A stretch of 64,000 nucleotides of DNA from Archivesica marissinica. Lineage: Eukaryota > Mollusca > Bivalvia > Venerida > Vesicomyidae. How positions within the stretch are numbered: position 1 is the first letter of the stretch; each line of letters begins with the position of its first letter. Where the stretch lies: the NCBI GenBank assembly GCA_014843695.1, contig CM026391.1, positions 22,227,518 through 22,291,517 on the forward strand, in the 5' to 3' direction. Both the position numbers and the translations under genes were made by a program. Shown piece by piece: positions 21,391-33,757 of this stretch. Below the pieces are notes generated by a model that was not told the DNA's origin, made no database searches, and saw nothing but the letters and a program-made list of their open reading frames with translations.

Positions 21391-23170
21391 GAATGTGTAC
21401 ATATATACATACATACGGGTGGTTATAGATCACAGTGAATTCATGTGTCCACATTTCCATTGTTGTAAGGTTTATTATGGTTTGTATTATAGCCATTACG
21501 ATGTGTCGAGTGGTTCTATACTGGGACATTTGCTGTTCTTGGTGTGTATAAATGAGTTTGTTTCCGACAACCGCTGGCGTACTAGTTGCACACAGTACAC
21601 CCTGCGAATCTTGTATATAATTATCCAATTCCGAACAAGTAACAACTAAATGCATCACTCATTCTGAATCGATAATATGTTTGTAAAACTATGTTATTGC
21701 AGATAACAAATAAATATGTTATGCAAGACACAATATACAGAAATGTAATGTTGCGCTCGTCAAGTAAATTGTTATGGTTACCTTGACCAACAATAACACG
21801 TCATTACTGTGGATAGCTTAAGCGATATTTCATTTACTAATTAAGAAATAATAAGTATCAACCGTGGTATATCGCAGAATAACCCGAGTTTGAAGTTCTT
21901 ATGCGTAGAAATATATCACGAAAGCCAAACACGGTGCGCGCGCAGCATTGTTCAAGGTCGGTATATCGCAGAATAACCCGAGGTAGATTTTACTCTATAA
22001 GTATGTATGTTATTAGCTGGGTCGTGTTAGAATAGGAACTAATCTTTGTATTGCAGTTGTTTATCTTCGACTAAAACAATCTTTGGAGTTCTGATGCGTG
22101 TGAATTACCAAAGCAGGCATACAGCTCAATTATGTAATGGGTACACTAAATGCTCGTGCATATAAGTATGTCAATACTGCAGTAGTGGTAACAGTGCAAC
22201 CTCATTAACAAGGTTATATGATTGTTATCAGCTGTACAAGAGCCAAATATCAAGAGGCGACTAATGGCAGAAATGAAGAGATTGAAGTGTAATCATATTC
22301 AAAGTTTATGGAATAGACTGACGCATTTTCTTAGCACCCACAATTTCTCAGTATCTTTCAACTTAGAAAATATAAGCTTTGGATCTTAGAAAAAGGCCGA
22401 ATAAAAAGCAACATTATAAATTTCATTATCTTTTTAATGAAATCATTTATATTTGAAAATGATAATATCTCTTGAAAAGGAGATTGCAATAATGCATATG
22501 ATAAAGTAAATTATCATATGTTCAAATGGTCTTTTTTTAATTTGTAGTAACTATCTAAACCGTCGTGAGAGAACTGCACATCGCAATTTGAACTTTAAGT
22601 GCTAAATTGGGGACATTATGATCATTGGGAGTTTTAATAACGTTATCTTTTTAAACATTGCCCATGTATTCTAAAATCCCTTTTCATGAATGTTTATATA
22701 CCTTAACAATTTATCCGTCAAGCATGGGAGCGTCACATTTAAGACGGACACCTGTTATGGCATCCATGCATCAGATGCAAGAATTTTGAAATAGGATATA
22801 TTTGTAACTGTCAGCACAAAGTCATATTAAATAGATAGGAATTATAATTATATGTTCATTAAGTACTATGTATAGTGTTAACATGTGACAATTATGTTGT
22901 GTATGCTATAAAAGGAAAATAAATATTTTTTTAAAAATGAAGAGATTAGGACCAAAACTAATGTTGCTAGATCGTGTTATCCTGTTTTGTTTTCTATAAA
23001 TCGTCATGTTTTGTATTTACGTGTATACATATGTAGAATGAAACGAGCAATAAATATGATTAGCTAAACTTTACAAGTTAAATTATTCGCCGATAAGCAA
23101 CGGCAAGACAATATTTCCATTCTAACATGACCCAATAAAATGCTATAAGAGAATACATGTGTGTTCATTT
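21391..23170. other. Long AT-rich stretch with no supported gene
   Basis: No domain was recognised on either strand. A 23-bp direct repeat starting GGTATATCGCAGAATAACCC occurs at 21,866 and 21,960. AATAAA occurs near 22,918 after TATAAAAGG. Nothing else was seen. Confidence 0.4.
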
Positions 23171-23171
23171 A

Positions 23172-23248
23172 TTATATTAATCACTCTCGAGACCTCATGC
23201 ATGCTTGCAATCGTAACGGCTACAGATGTGCTCAAACTCCAATTGGCT
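23172..23248 (-). mobile_element. SINE family A remnant
   Basis: TATATTAATCACTCTCGAGACCTCAT-type tail (here cut short) is joined to CAATCGTAACGGCTACAG of the head region, so the middle of the element is deleted. Confidence 0.55.
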
Positions 23249-24359
23249 GCTGCTTTCACACTTTTTACGACTGTCAATCCACTACCAGTAATAACGGGTG
23301 AATCCACTGGCACAACAAGCAACAACTACATTCAATCTGTGAAACGATTTGAGAATGTACAGATTTTTTGTATTGCTTCTTTATAAGATTGCATTCAACT
23401 CGCGTGAGGTGCTTGGCAGTGGCATTATCGCGGTGACAGTTGAAGGACGTATATTTAATGATGGTCTAAACTTTGCACATGTCTAATAAAATGTTCTCCT
23501 GTCTAATTAGAACATGTTTAATAGAGCACCTCATTATTAACGGATCTATTTCATTTTGTATCTTCAAGCAGAGTGAATGACTCACCACAAGTTGAACTAT
23601 TCATATCCTTGACATATATTGTTAGACGCCGGAATTCTAATGATTTAAGATTCAGCAATTTGTAATATGAGAAAATTACTGATCATGGAGACTCATCGTT
23701 TATTCAGGTAAATAGATACAACAAATAGGCACTACATTAATAGTACATTAATGTTGTGAGGTAGGAATACTATTTGTCTCTCAGTTATTTATTGGCGAAT
23801 AAAACATTTTTTCCAGTTCTGATATGTAGGAATTAACGACGCACGTGATTAATTCCGGCGCTCAGAACGACAAGTCATGTTTTATTCCAATATAAATAGC
23901 GAAATTACAAATATTATTCCGATTCTAACATATAAATACAGAATATCTGAAAAGCGCAAACAATTAGTTGGTGTTATTTGTGTGCGTAAATGACCTCAAA
24001 AATGCTATTAAAATGACGTGACCTTTGACCTCACTTGCTAACCAATGTTTTATTGCTTATTGAAGCACATTCATTTCCTTCTTTGCAGACAAAATACCAA
24101 TCCATGTTAGAATGTTGCTAAATCAGTGTTCTCATGGAAACATAATGGTAACCAGTTTAACCCATATATTGAAATAGCAATTATTTACTTATTTATTATC
24201 GCACCAATGTAGTTGGCTTTACAATATCTAATAAAATAAATGTGTAGTTTCTCAGGGTTGCGTTGTCTTAAAATTTATATTTGTAAAAACACATTAGTTT
24301 CATATTCACGTAAATATATGCCCCTTACCAGGAAGCAAGAGTTAATACATAGTATATCC
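23249..24359. other. AT-rich stretch with no supported gene
   Basis: Only short open frames. TTAATTCCGG and similar short motifs recur but do not form an array. Confidence 0.4.
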
Positions 24360-24398
24360 TGTCCGATTAGCGCAGTGGTTAGCACGCTCGCCTCTTAC
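24360..24398 (+). mobile_element. SINE family F head fused to a LINE
   Basis: GTCCGATTAGCGCAGTGGTT and AGCACGCTCGCCTCTTA match the 5' half of the family F tRNA-like head. They break off before box B, and LINE ORF1-like code starts at once. Confidence 0.65.
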
Positions 24399-25330
24399 CA
24401 AACTAGATGAAATAGTACAACATATAAATTCAGTTAACAGTAATATGTCAGGCGGAATTGAGAAATTAGAGCCAGAAATAAAAATACTGTCGGAAAAGTT
24501 GTTCGACAAGATTGTTCAATTAATTGACAAACGTGAAATGATGAGATGAAGCGTATTCACAGTTCGCTGGACGATCGCATGAACAGTCTTCGTACTGACA
24601 TAAACGGCGAGCTAGATACACTTAGCGGCAAAGTGAATTATATTACTGATACAGTACAAGTATTGAGAACCTAATGAGATCGTTCAGTAGTAAATATTAT
24701 TCCTAGAAAGCTTCCAGAAACTATTAACGAGAATATATATATGAAAAAGTTAAAATAATCCCTAGGGACCATCTAACGCTTGATAATGTTCATGTAATTA
24801 CTACACGTAGAAGTAATGGCTCAGTAGCACCTATAGTGATAATTGCTATTGGTAATAGTCGCTTTTTAAGGCAGTCAAAGCTGCATAATACGCCATTCAG
24901 ATACATTTTTGTTCATCCAGATCAATCAATACAGGGCCGTTTGGCTGCCAACAACATTCGAACGATGACCAATGCAATGAACAACGGGGTCCCATTATAC
25001 ATTCGAGGCAACATATGTGTTCGGGTCATATGCAGGGGATAGAACCACTGCATGCGTACTGGTAATAACTAATCCCGGTGTTCGTGGTAATAATCTTGAT
25101 AGACTTAACCAGTCTGCACAATGGCAATTCTAGTTCTAGTGATACAACTAGTGACATGTCTAACAGACATGGCCAATTCAAATTCCAGTCAAGATCAGCA
25201 CTAAACTATTTCTAGCAATGGAATTCGTGGTAGAGGGAATTATTGACTTGGTCGTGCAGGACAGGGTCGCGGGTAAACCATGGTTCAAATGGACAAAATA
25301 GTGGTTGAGGAGTACAAGGGCGTCGAACAT
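24399..25330 (+). mobile_element. LINE ORF1-like region, decayed
   Basis: The plus strand reads LDEIVQHINSVNS, GGIEKLEPEIKILSEKLF (a short coiled-coil-like stretch), then, after stops and frameshifts, VVNIIPRKLPETINENIYE, APIVIIAIGNSRFLRQSK and DQSIQGRLAANNIRTMTNAM. A Gly/Arg-rich part follows. This order fits the RNA-binding ORF1 protein of a LINE (inference from layout). Several stops make it non-functional. Confidence 0.6.
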
Positions 25331-25399
25331 AGGTCTTGGAACATTAATTGATGGAGCACAAATGAAAATAGTGACAACTATTATTTAAAGAAGGAATGT

Positions 25400-25960
25400 A
25401 CATTATTCTTAGATAGTGACATATACAAAGGCTAACAGATGCACACTTGAGAGATGTTTTAAATGTTCAGATTATATTTGGTTTGGAAATAATAGTAAAG
25501 CTGTACATCGTCATGTTAATGCAAAACAGGATATTGATGTGTTGCATATTTAGTTAAAGAATATATAAGTAATGCATTTAAACTATATACATGTGTACGT
25601 TATCCCCCCCCCATACACACACACATTACATCACGGCAAGCTGAAGCCGATATCTTATTTGAAATTTTATTATCCAATATATACATGTTTTGGTGAGGTA
25701 CAAAATGATATAGTTAGTCTAGTACTTATTTGTGGGGACATCAATAGCACCATTTAGCAAAATAGATAGTATGTGTGATTTAAATGGAAGAAATTGTATA
25801 CAAAATGAATACTTCTATCTCAACTAAGCATTGTTGAGTTGTTGACATTTGTTTAGTACATCATGACTTCTTAAGTAGTTGCAACAAGTTCAACGGAACA
25901 ATTAATTATGACAAGTTTGATCTCGGTTATCGAATGCATTATGTGAGTGAAAATAATTTG
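25400..25960 (+). mobile_element. LINE endonuclease remnant
   Basis: FGEVQNDIVSLVLICGDINS near 25,690-25,750 matches the central GDxN motif of APE-type LINE endonucleases, and CDLNGRN follows. Flanking code is broken by stops. It probably belongs to the same element as the ORF1 region upstream. Confidence 0.5.
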
Positions 25961-26039
25961 TTAAAATTTAAATATGAATCGGAGAAAATTATCCTTAAAA
26001 TTGCTTTTATTTATGGCTCATAAGATGTTTTAACGAGAG

Positions 26040-26570
26040 GTTCAAAAACAAAGCGCTCTTATTGGGTTACTTTTCATGTTTCTGACTATAACCGTAGAAA
26101 TTCTGATAATCTGTTAACTATTCCAGCTAGAACTACCTTATATTCAAATTCCTTCCATCGGTACCTCGTGAATGGAACAGCTTACCTAACGAGGCTAGAA
26201 CTATTCAGTCACTGGATCCTTTCAACGCATTTCTTAACACTAACAAGAGTAAAATTGGAAAACTATTTTACTGCGGGAAAAGAAGATCCCAGGTTCTACA
26301 TACACGGCTGAGAACGATCTGTAGTTCCCTAAACGATCATCTATTTCTAAAGAACATTGTAGAGTCACCATTATGCAGATGTGGAGGTATAGACTGAAGA
26401 TAAATTCCACTTCTTCTTTCAATGTCAGTTCTATGATCAAATACGTATAACGCTCTTCAATAAGCTGTCCACAATTTGTAATTTGTAATGTCAACTTAAA
26501 CACACTACTTCTCGGTGACACTTATAAGGATATTGCAACCAAAACCGTAATTTACCTTGCTGTACACGAA
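26040..26570 (+). mobile_element. LINE C-terminal region with zinc-knuckle remnant
   Basis: Across two frames the plus strand gives LTIPARTTLYSNSF, REWNSLPNEARTIQSL, YCGKRRSQVLHTRLRTICS, then CRCGG and EDKFHFFFQCQFYDQIR. This is the C-terminal block of a CR1-like LINE. The reverse transcriptase that should precede it is missing, so the element has a large internal deletion or the pieces come from different copies. Confidence 0.6.
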
Positions 26571-27059
26571 TAAATTATTGGCAGTGAAAGGTTCTGATAT
26601 GGACGATTTCTAAAAGGTTCACATGAGGATTCCAATCTGAATGCTGTCGTTAATGACACAACAACCGATCCTATTCAACCACTTTTCTCTATATTAATCT
26701 CTTTTTCTTTTCCTGCTCCGATTTGATAGTTCATGAACTTTCTTCAAATATTTATTTAAATATTAACCATATTCTTTTTTACATCCAAAACTATTAACTC
26801 ACTAATATAATAAGTTCTGAAATTCTTTCACATATATCTAGAATAGATTTCACGTATTTTCAGTGTTATATATATATTAATATCCTGCCTATTGTATATC
26901 AATCAATTGACAGGGAGAATAACTATATAAGTTTTCTTTCGTTCTAATCCTTTTCAGTATACTGCTGTTAAGTTATATATAAAATGTTCATTTTGATTAC
27001 ATGTACAAATACTGAAATAAATAATGTTAATCTAAGATAGGTGTGGCTCAAACCAAGCA
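26571..27059. other. AT-rich spacer
   Basis: Nothing was recognised. Confidence 0.35.
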
Positions 27060-27280
27060 GAAGCGCGTGTCCCTATGGGCATTGTCAATGAGAATGGTAA
27101 CATTTTAATATGTGATGTTGAATCGGTGGTAAATAAATGGAAGCATGGTTTCAGCTATCTTTTTAATATACATAATAATTGTTCTTATATTGATACAGAA
27201 TCAAATATTAATGTTAATATTGATGTCAATGGAAACCTTATAGAACCGTATAATATTTTATGCGTGTACGTTTCATTGAA
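27060..27280 (+). mobile_element. LINE linker fragment
   Basis: MGIVNENGNILICDVESVVN then KWKHGFSYLFN resembles the stretch between endonuclease and reverse transcriptase in LINEs (a 'D.E.V.NKWK..F..LFN' pattern). The open frame continues to 27,470, but the later part is not LINE-like. Confidence 0.45.
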
Positions 27281-28140
27281 GTTATGTGTTTTACCTTTGT
27301 CATGTTCCTATATAACGTGTCGTGATATATTCAAAGACTTCCGCGGTCGTGCGGCGATTTGTGTGCAACGTCAAATATGTATGTCGACATGGTTATATTT
27401 GCAGGCCAGCTTACACACGAAACGCTTGCCCGTTCAAATCCGATCTATATTTGTTCGTCTTTTGAACTGATTTCCCTTGTGTTCGTGTCAGGTTTATAGT
27501 TGTATATACGTAACTAGGCAGACGTGCATCCGCGGTCCATCGAATGTAGTTCCAATGACTAATATAGTTAATTTTTCTTTTTGATAAAAATGCATTTTCA
27601 TGACCGGCAGTGTATAGTTTTTGTGTTTTATGTGACTTGAGAAGACTTCAGACTAGTTGATGTGTAGAACAGATGTGGTATAAGAATTCAGGCCATTCCA
27701 AACTGAAGGTCGGTATACTGTATTATTTGGGGGAGAAATACAGTGTGTAAACACAGTTATTCACAGGCGAGCACTGGCTATTTGTAACTTAAAATTTGAA
27801 ATATTCTTGGTGTGTTCAGGCTCATTTGAATACCTCTTCACAGTGTATGTGGTATCAGACGAAATGAAAGATTGGAAATATAAATGTACAGACTGTATGT
27901 TTTTACTTTTTACTATGTATTTAATAGGCAATTTATTTGTTGTTTTACAACCTTATGTCTCATGTTTCCATGTGATAATAATGTAATGTTATTCGACTAT
28001 ATTTATGCTTAACTAATCTTGTACCTTCATTGCCTACAATTATGTAAAGTCATATTAATTCGCATGAGAACACATTGTAAATCGTAGACGATTGTGTCCG
28101 ATGGAACCCATGTTTAAATTTGCATTGTGAGATATTTATT
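27281..28140. other. Unassigned stretch
   Basis: No gene or repeat was recognised besides the end of the preceding open frame. Confidence 0.35.
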
Positions 28141-31100
28141 GACACGATCAATACCCTAGAGTCGGTACATGTACTACCGTATTAATATCCGCCTCCGTTG
28201 TCGAGTGGTTACGGTCGCTGACTTGTATACCACTGTAACCTATCATCACTATTTAACCGCTGGAGCCTGCCCAGAAAAGGTGTTGTTAGGTAAACTGCCC
28301 GCCGGCGATATAGCCCAAAATGGTGCTGATGCAGGCGTAAAACCCGAAATATAACATAACATAACTACCGTATTAAATTCAATAGTAGGTCAGTAGGTAT
28401 CGTATGGGCCAAGTTTTGTAGAAGTTTGTTTGATTTTGATACTGATGTTTACCTCTGTAATGTATAAGCACAACCGATTGTTTCTAAGGCTATAAATCAG
28501 GACGATGTTGATATATTTGAACAAATCGAATTAGGTATTGAAAAATATAATATATGTGGGAAAATATTCATAAATGGAGATTTAAATGGTAGAACTTCTA
28601 ACGAAGCAGATTTTTCAATACACGATCGTTTTTTAGATACTCATACTGAATCATTATCAAATGTTTACACTATTCCGAGGGCAAATAAAGATAAAATCCT
28701 AGACGCATACGGTAAGCGTATTATACATTTATGTAAATCTACAAACTTATTAATTGGTAATGGTAGATTATATAAAGATGCCGATGTAGGGGAATTCACA
28801 TATCTTTGTACAAATGGAGCAAGCGTTGTAGATTATTTCTTACTCAAATATGAAGACATTATTAATATACACAATTTTCAGGTCATGCCACCAAATGAAT
28901 TTTCGGACCACTGCGCACTTAATATTTGTATAAAACGTGTACGCCCACAATCCGAAAGCGAATCATGTGATGATAGCACCGCCCCAAAAGTAGTCCTAGT
29001 ATGGGATGTCACGCGCATTGATACATTCCGAATTAGTCTACTCGATAATAGTACAACATTGCAACGGATTACTGATAACTTAAATAATAGTAGCATTGAT
29101 GAGTCAGTAAATTCCTTTACAGATTATATGCGAAATCATGCATTTAGCGTGTTTGGGAAACCCCACAATACAAATATAAAAAATCAAGAAAGCGTAACGG
29201 TAAAAAACAGTGGTTTAATCAGAACTGCTATGAGGCACGCAAATCGTACAATAAAGCTAGAAATACGTATATCCGAAATAAAACTTCAGAAAATAAAGTT
29301 AGTTTTCTTGATAATAAACGCAAGTATATAAAAATTAAAAGCAAATATAAATCAAATTTTAAAAAAATAGAGGGCACGCGTATTTCTGAGTTGGCAAAAT
29401 CAAGCACAAAATCGTTCTGGAATCATGTAAAAACACAATATAAAAATCCTTCATTGTCCTCAGATTTAAATATAAATGATTTATATGCCCATTTCAATAA
29501 CCTGTATGGTTCTCAGTCACAGGGGGACGCAGATGTGTTACCTGATGAAAATATTACAATGGATGAAGATTTATATGCCGAGTTTTAATTATCCGAACTA
29601 AAAGCAGCAGTTTATTCTCAAAATAACTCAAAAAGTCCAGGAACTGACATACTTATCGCAGAAGTATTTAAACATTCATTTGACATTATCTCACCATTTA
29701 TATTAAATCTTTATAACAAAATATTATCCGATGGAATATTTCCTGAAAGTTGGAGCGAAGGTATTATTGTGCCCATATTTAAAGGTGGTAACTGTAATGA
29801 GGCCAAAAATTATAGGGGAATAACATTGAGTAATATTTTGGCAAAACTATATTCGAAACTTTTAGTCAATCGTCTTACAAATTGGTCTGAGAAACACAAT
29901 AAGTTAATCGATAATCAATTCGGTTTTCAGAAAGGTAAATCTACAACAGACTGTATTTTTATTTTGCACGCCCTAATTTCTAAAACATTAGGTAGTAAGA
30001 AAAAACTGTATGTCGCATTTTTAGACTGGGAAAAAATGTTTGACCGAATAAACAGAGTATATCTATGGCAACAGTTAATGAATGAAAATATTAGTTCAAA
30101 GTTTATAAATGCGACTACATCAATGTATAGTGTTGTCAAGTCGTACATTCGGTATAACTCTCTTAAATCCGAAAATATTAATTCTAACATCGGGGTGAAA
30201 CAGGGGGACCCGGCTAGCAGCTTACTATGTTTATTTTTCTTAAATGATATTATAGATAGTATAAACAGCAATATAAATGGTATATTAGCAATTGAAGAGC
30301 TACAAATATTCTTATTACTATTTGCAGACGATGCAGTCGTATTTGCTCACGATCCCGCTTCGCTTCAATCAATGTTGACCGATATTGAAACATATTGCAA
30401 CGTATGGGGTTTACGTCTTAATATAAACAAAACTAAAATCGTGATATTCGAAAATGGACGTCACACGTCTTATGATTTCTATATTTATAATTCACTTATA
30501 GAAGTTGTTACGTCATTTAAGTATCTTGGAGTTCATTTATTTAAAAATGGTAACTGGAATCGTACGCAAAAACGAGTAGCACAACATGCCTCGTATTCCA
30601 TGCATAATCTGTTTATTGTTTACAATCAGTTAGATTTACCAGTTTCAAAGCAAACGCAATTATTTGACACTCTTGTCGCACCGATATTAAACTATTCTGT
30701 TTGAAATATGGGGGTATCACTTGGGTCCAGATGTTGAATCCTTACACTCTAAATTATGTAGAAAAGTTTTACATGTAAGACGCTCAACAAATCTGGATGC
30801 ATTATACGGTGAACTTGGAAGAACTCCCATGTGTGTACGTCGTAAACTTTTAATGATTAAATATTGGATTAAACTATTAACTCTCAGTGATAGATCATTA
30901 TTATTTAAAACATATAAAATGTTAAAAACAGATAATGATACTGGACTTACCTATAATAAAAACAACTGGGCTTATCAAATTAAAATTATTCTAGATCAAT
31001 GTGGTCTAACATATCTTTAGCAGCATCAGTTTAATATGTTACTAAATTTTAATCAAATCAAACAAAGACTACTAGATATATATCAACAAAGCTGGTATTC

Positions 31101-31637
31101 AACATTAAATAATTCAACACGACTAGAAACATATTGTTTATTTAAACATTCTTTTAAATTTGAATCATATCTGGATATCATAACTGAAAGTAAATATAGA
31201 ACAGCACTAACTAAATTTAGAACATCATCACATGATCTTTTTATAGAAAAGGGACGTTACTTAAATTTACCTAGGCACCAACGACTATGTACTCAATGCA
31301 ATATGATTATGATAGAAAGTGAATTTCATTTTCTCCTAATATGCCCTAAATATACTGACTTAAGACACAAGTATTTTAAAAGATATTACTATACCTGGCC
31401 TACGTTACAAAAATTGACCAACCTTTTAACAGCCGAATCAAAAGAATTGTTATTAAAACTGTCCACATTTATTTACTTTGCAAATTTACTAAGAAAGTAA
31501 CTTCATTACACAATTAAAATTATTTGTATTTGTTAAGCACTTCTCTGAAAAGCCATGACTGTCTACTCATATATATTGTGTATTTGCTATAAGCATATGA
31601 CTATGTTTTATGCAATAAATTATTGTTGTTGTTATAT
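28141..31637 (+). mobile_element. Nearly complete but inactivated LINE (endonuclease, reverse transcriptase, zinc knuckle)
   Basis: Order on the plus strand: endonuclease with KIFINGDLNGRTSNEADF, VVDYFLLKYED and EFSDHCALNI (28,400-28,960); linker; reverse transcriptase 29,600-30,700 with SPGTD, NYRGITLSNI, FGFQKGKST, FLDWEKMFD, GVKQGDPASSLL, LLLLFADDAVVF and FKYLGVHL; then YGELGRTP, and a C-terminal knuckle LCTQCNMIMIESEFHFLLIC (31,285-31,350). Breaks seen: a SINE in the 5' part, a frameshift near 29,300, an in-frame TAA at 29,586, a one-base shift near 30,700 and a TAG near 31,018. The 3' end has AATAAA near 31,614 and a short TTG-repeat tail. The DWEKMFD block, where most copies have an A-F-D-type motif, may be another mutation. 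Confidence 0.9.
28186..28363 (+). mobile_element. SINE family D inserted in the LINE, with 13-bp target duplication
   Basis: Head CGCCTCCGTTGTCGAGTGG, end GGCGTAAAACCCGAAATATAA plus a short AACAT tail. The 13-bp ACTACCGTATTAA stands at 28,173-28,185 and again at 28,364-28,376, marking the target-site duplication. LINE endonuclease code resumes after the second copy, so the SINE came later. Confidence 0.85.
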
Positions 31638-31942
31638 TATACTCTTCAAATCATTTACTTCTGATAGATAAAACTCACGGTTAACCCAAGAATGTGCATC
31701 AATTCAACAGTATTTAGTCACACACACGTGACAAAAACAACCATCGTAACAACCAAACAACCAAACGAAACAATTACCCTGTTTCAAATCAATCATAATA
31801 CATTCAAACCAACAAGTTAATGAAACAAAACAAAATAATAGAATTTCCCGCTCTTTTCCCATCTCCAACTTGACTCTTTTCTCTACTGTACTCTTTATTA
31901 TTTATATATCAACCCGTGTCACAACATCTGTTAACTAATTAC
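31638..31942. other. Spacer between two tail-to-tail LINEs
   Basis: No gene was recognised. AAACAACC/AAACAAT-type short repeats occur at 31,740-31,830. Confidence 0.4.
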
Positions 31943-33400
31943 AACAACAACAACTTTTTATTTAACGTCAGGTTACAGGTTATGTAACAACATGACATGA
32001 ATATGTTGTACACAATATAAACATTGGGTATACATGCATGGGGGGACAGCAATTGTACTATATGTCCTATAGACAATTACAACAATGTAATATAAGTTAC
32101 ACAAACAAACATCAAAATATACATCCAGGTGAATGTATGGACATATTTATGTGGATTATTTCTAAATACGTATGCATGCTCATATGAATATCGGTGTCTG
32201 TGAAAGATATATAAACATTGACCAAATCAATTAATCACTAATATGCTACTACACACGGCAATAAGACTGTTTAGAAAAATACCGTGAGAACATTGTCACA
32301 CGGTCATATTCGTTGCGCACGGGATTTAGTTGATATGAATCAAACCTATATAATTATAGTAGTTTTACATGGGTTTATATTTGTATGGAAAACATTTACA
32401 TCACATACACAAGTCGGAAAGTGGTGGGCAATGAATTAACCGCGCATTTGTAATTCACAATTATACAAGTTATAATGTTCTGTCTATAGATACGGGTTCG
32501 TACATATGCGCAATATGCGGGTTGCTTTAACTTGAAACTGTTCGATTAATAATTTCAAGTTGTGCTAAGTTATTTTCGTTATATAATTATGTATGTACTG
32601 GAGCGGTAGGATAATTGATATGCGCCGCAAAATATAGCTATTCACGCTTAAATTGAGTCATTATGATTTTCGCAAATATAGCGAGTCGAGTTAGAGTCCT
32701 AACTGATTTTGTACATAGTAAATCTTTATATTTCAACGTATTGGGGTTACAATAATAACGACGTGCGATATAGACTTTTCTTGAAGTTGAAAAGAACGGG
32801 CATTTTAGGAGGTAGTGGAATTCATCGCCTATGTCATTAAGGGGGCATAACCTACATGTCCGGTTTTCAAGTGGTATAAAAGACTGTGACCAACGTCCGG
32901 TTTCCACCGGTAACCTGTGATTTCCAGTCATAAAATGGAATAAGAGATAAACGTAAATTTATTGAAAGCGACATTAAATATGCTTCCATGACAGCGTCTT
33001 ACTTGTATAATCTATAATTGATACCTTTAGATGAATTGTTTAGATTGCCGTTCCAATTTTGTAAAAACTGATCTGTTAAATTTCGTTTTACTATTATGTG
33101 GATATTTTTTAAATCAATGGTTTTCTGGGCTACCCAAACAAAAGTGTTTCCTGTTGAATTTAAAATATGTTTGACAAAATTGAGTCATTTGTAATCAATT
33201 GCTGAACATGACATGTTCTCATAACAAACTCTTGATAACTTTGTTTCGCTACCAGCTAATAATTGTGCCCAATATTTTATCAGTCGTGATTTAATAATAA
33301 TATCTATTGGGTATCTCCCTAATTCGCCGTATAGCATGTAAAGTGGGGTACTTCTCTTGTTTTTTGTAATTTTTCGTAGAAAATCTGATACTCATATGTC
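31943..33400 (-). mobile_element. 5'-truncated LINE, C-terminal part and 3' end
   Basis: The minus strand gives STPLYMLYGELGRYPIDI, KTIDLKNIHIIVKRNLTDQF and YRLY, then MTGNHRLPVETGRWSQSF and the knuckle CRLCPLNDIGDEFHYLLKC, ending in a stop at 32,638. The untranslated tail runs to AATAAA and a (TTG)n end near 31,945. The tail type is the same as in the LINE at 28.1-31.6 kb. Stops near 33,180 and 33,000 show it is dead, and it is cut off at about 33,400. Confidence 0.75.
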
Positions 33401-33543
33401 ATGTAAATGATCTGAGCTAATAAAGAATAATTCAATTGAATACATAAAACCAAGATACAGTTGCTAATTCTTTTATTAGATATGAATTAAAATACATAGG
33501 TTTCAAATACTGACATAAAAAAGTGTGCAGATTAAAATATAGT

Positions 33544-33757
33544 TTAACCCTTTCAACAACACAGACCTCTAAATAGGCTACAATAAGTGTAGATCCAGAC
33601 GAGCCGGCTCATCAGGATCTGCACTGTTTTCCAGTAATATTACTACTTTTACCCATTTGATAAATGAACTGGTCCAAATGTAATTTTCTTATTAATCGAT
33701 TGGTCTAAAAATATCATGCATCAGTCCAGATCAGTTACATGGTGTTGAATGGGTTAA
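33544..33757. mobile_element. piggyBac-like MITE with TTAA flanks and an internal palindrome
   Basis: TTAA at 33,544 and 33,754 flank a 206-bp element. Its ends CCCTTTCAAC and, reverse-complemented, CCCATTCAAC match at 9 of 10 positions. TTAA target and CCC ends are hallmarks of the piggyBac superfamily. Inside, 33,589-33,628 is a near-perfect palindrome centred on GAGCCGGCTC. No transposase is encoded. Confidence 0.75.
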
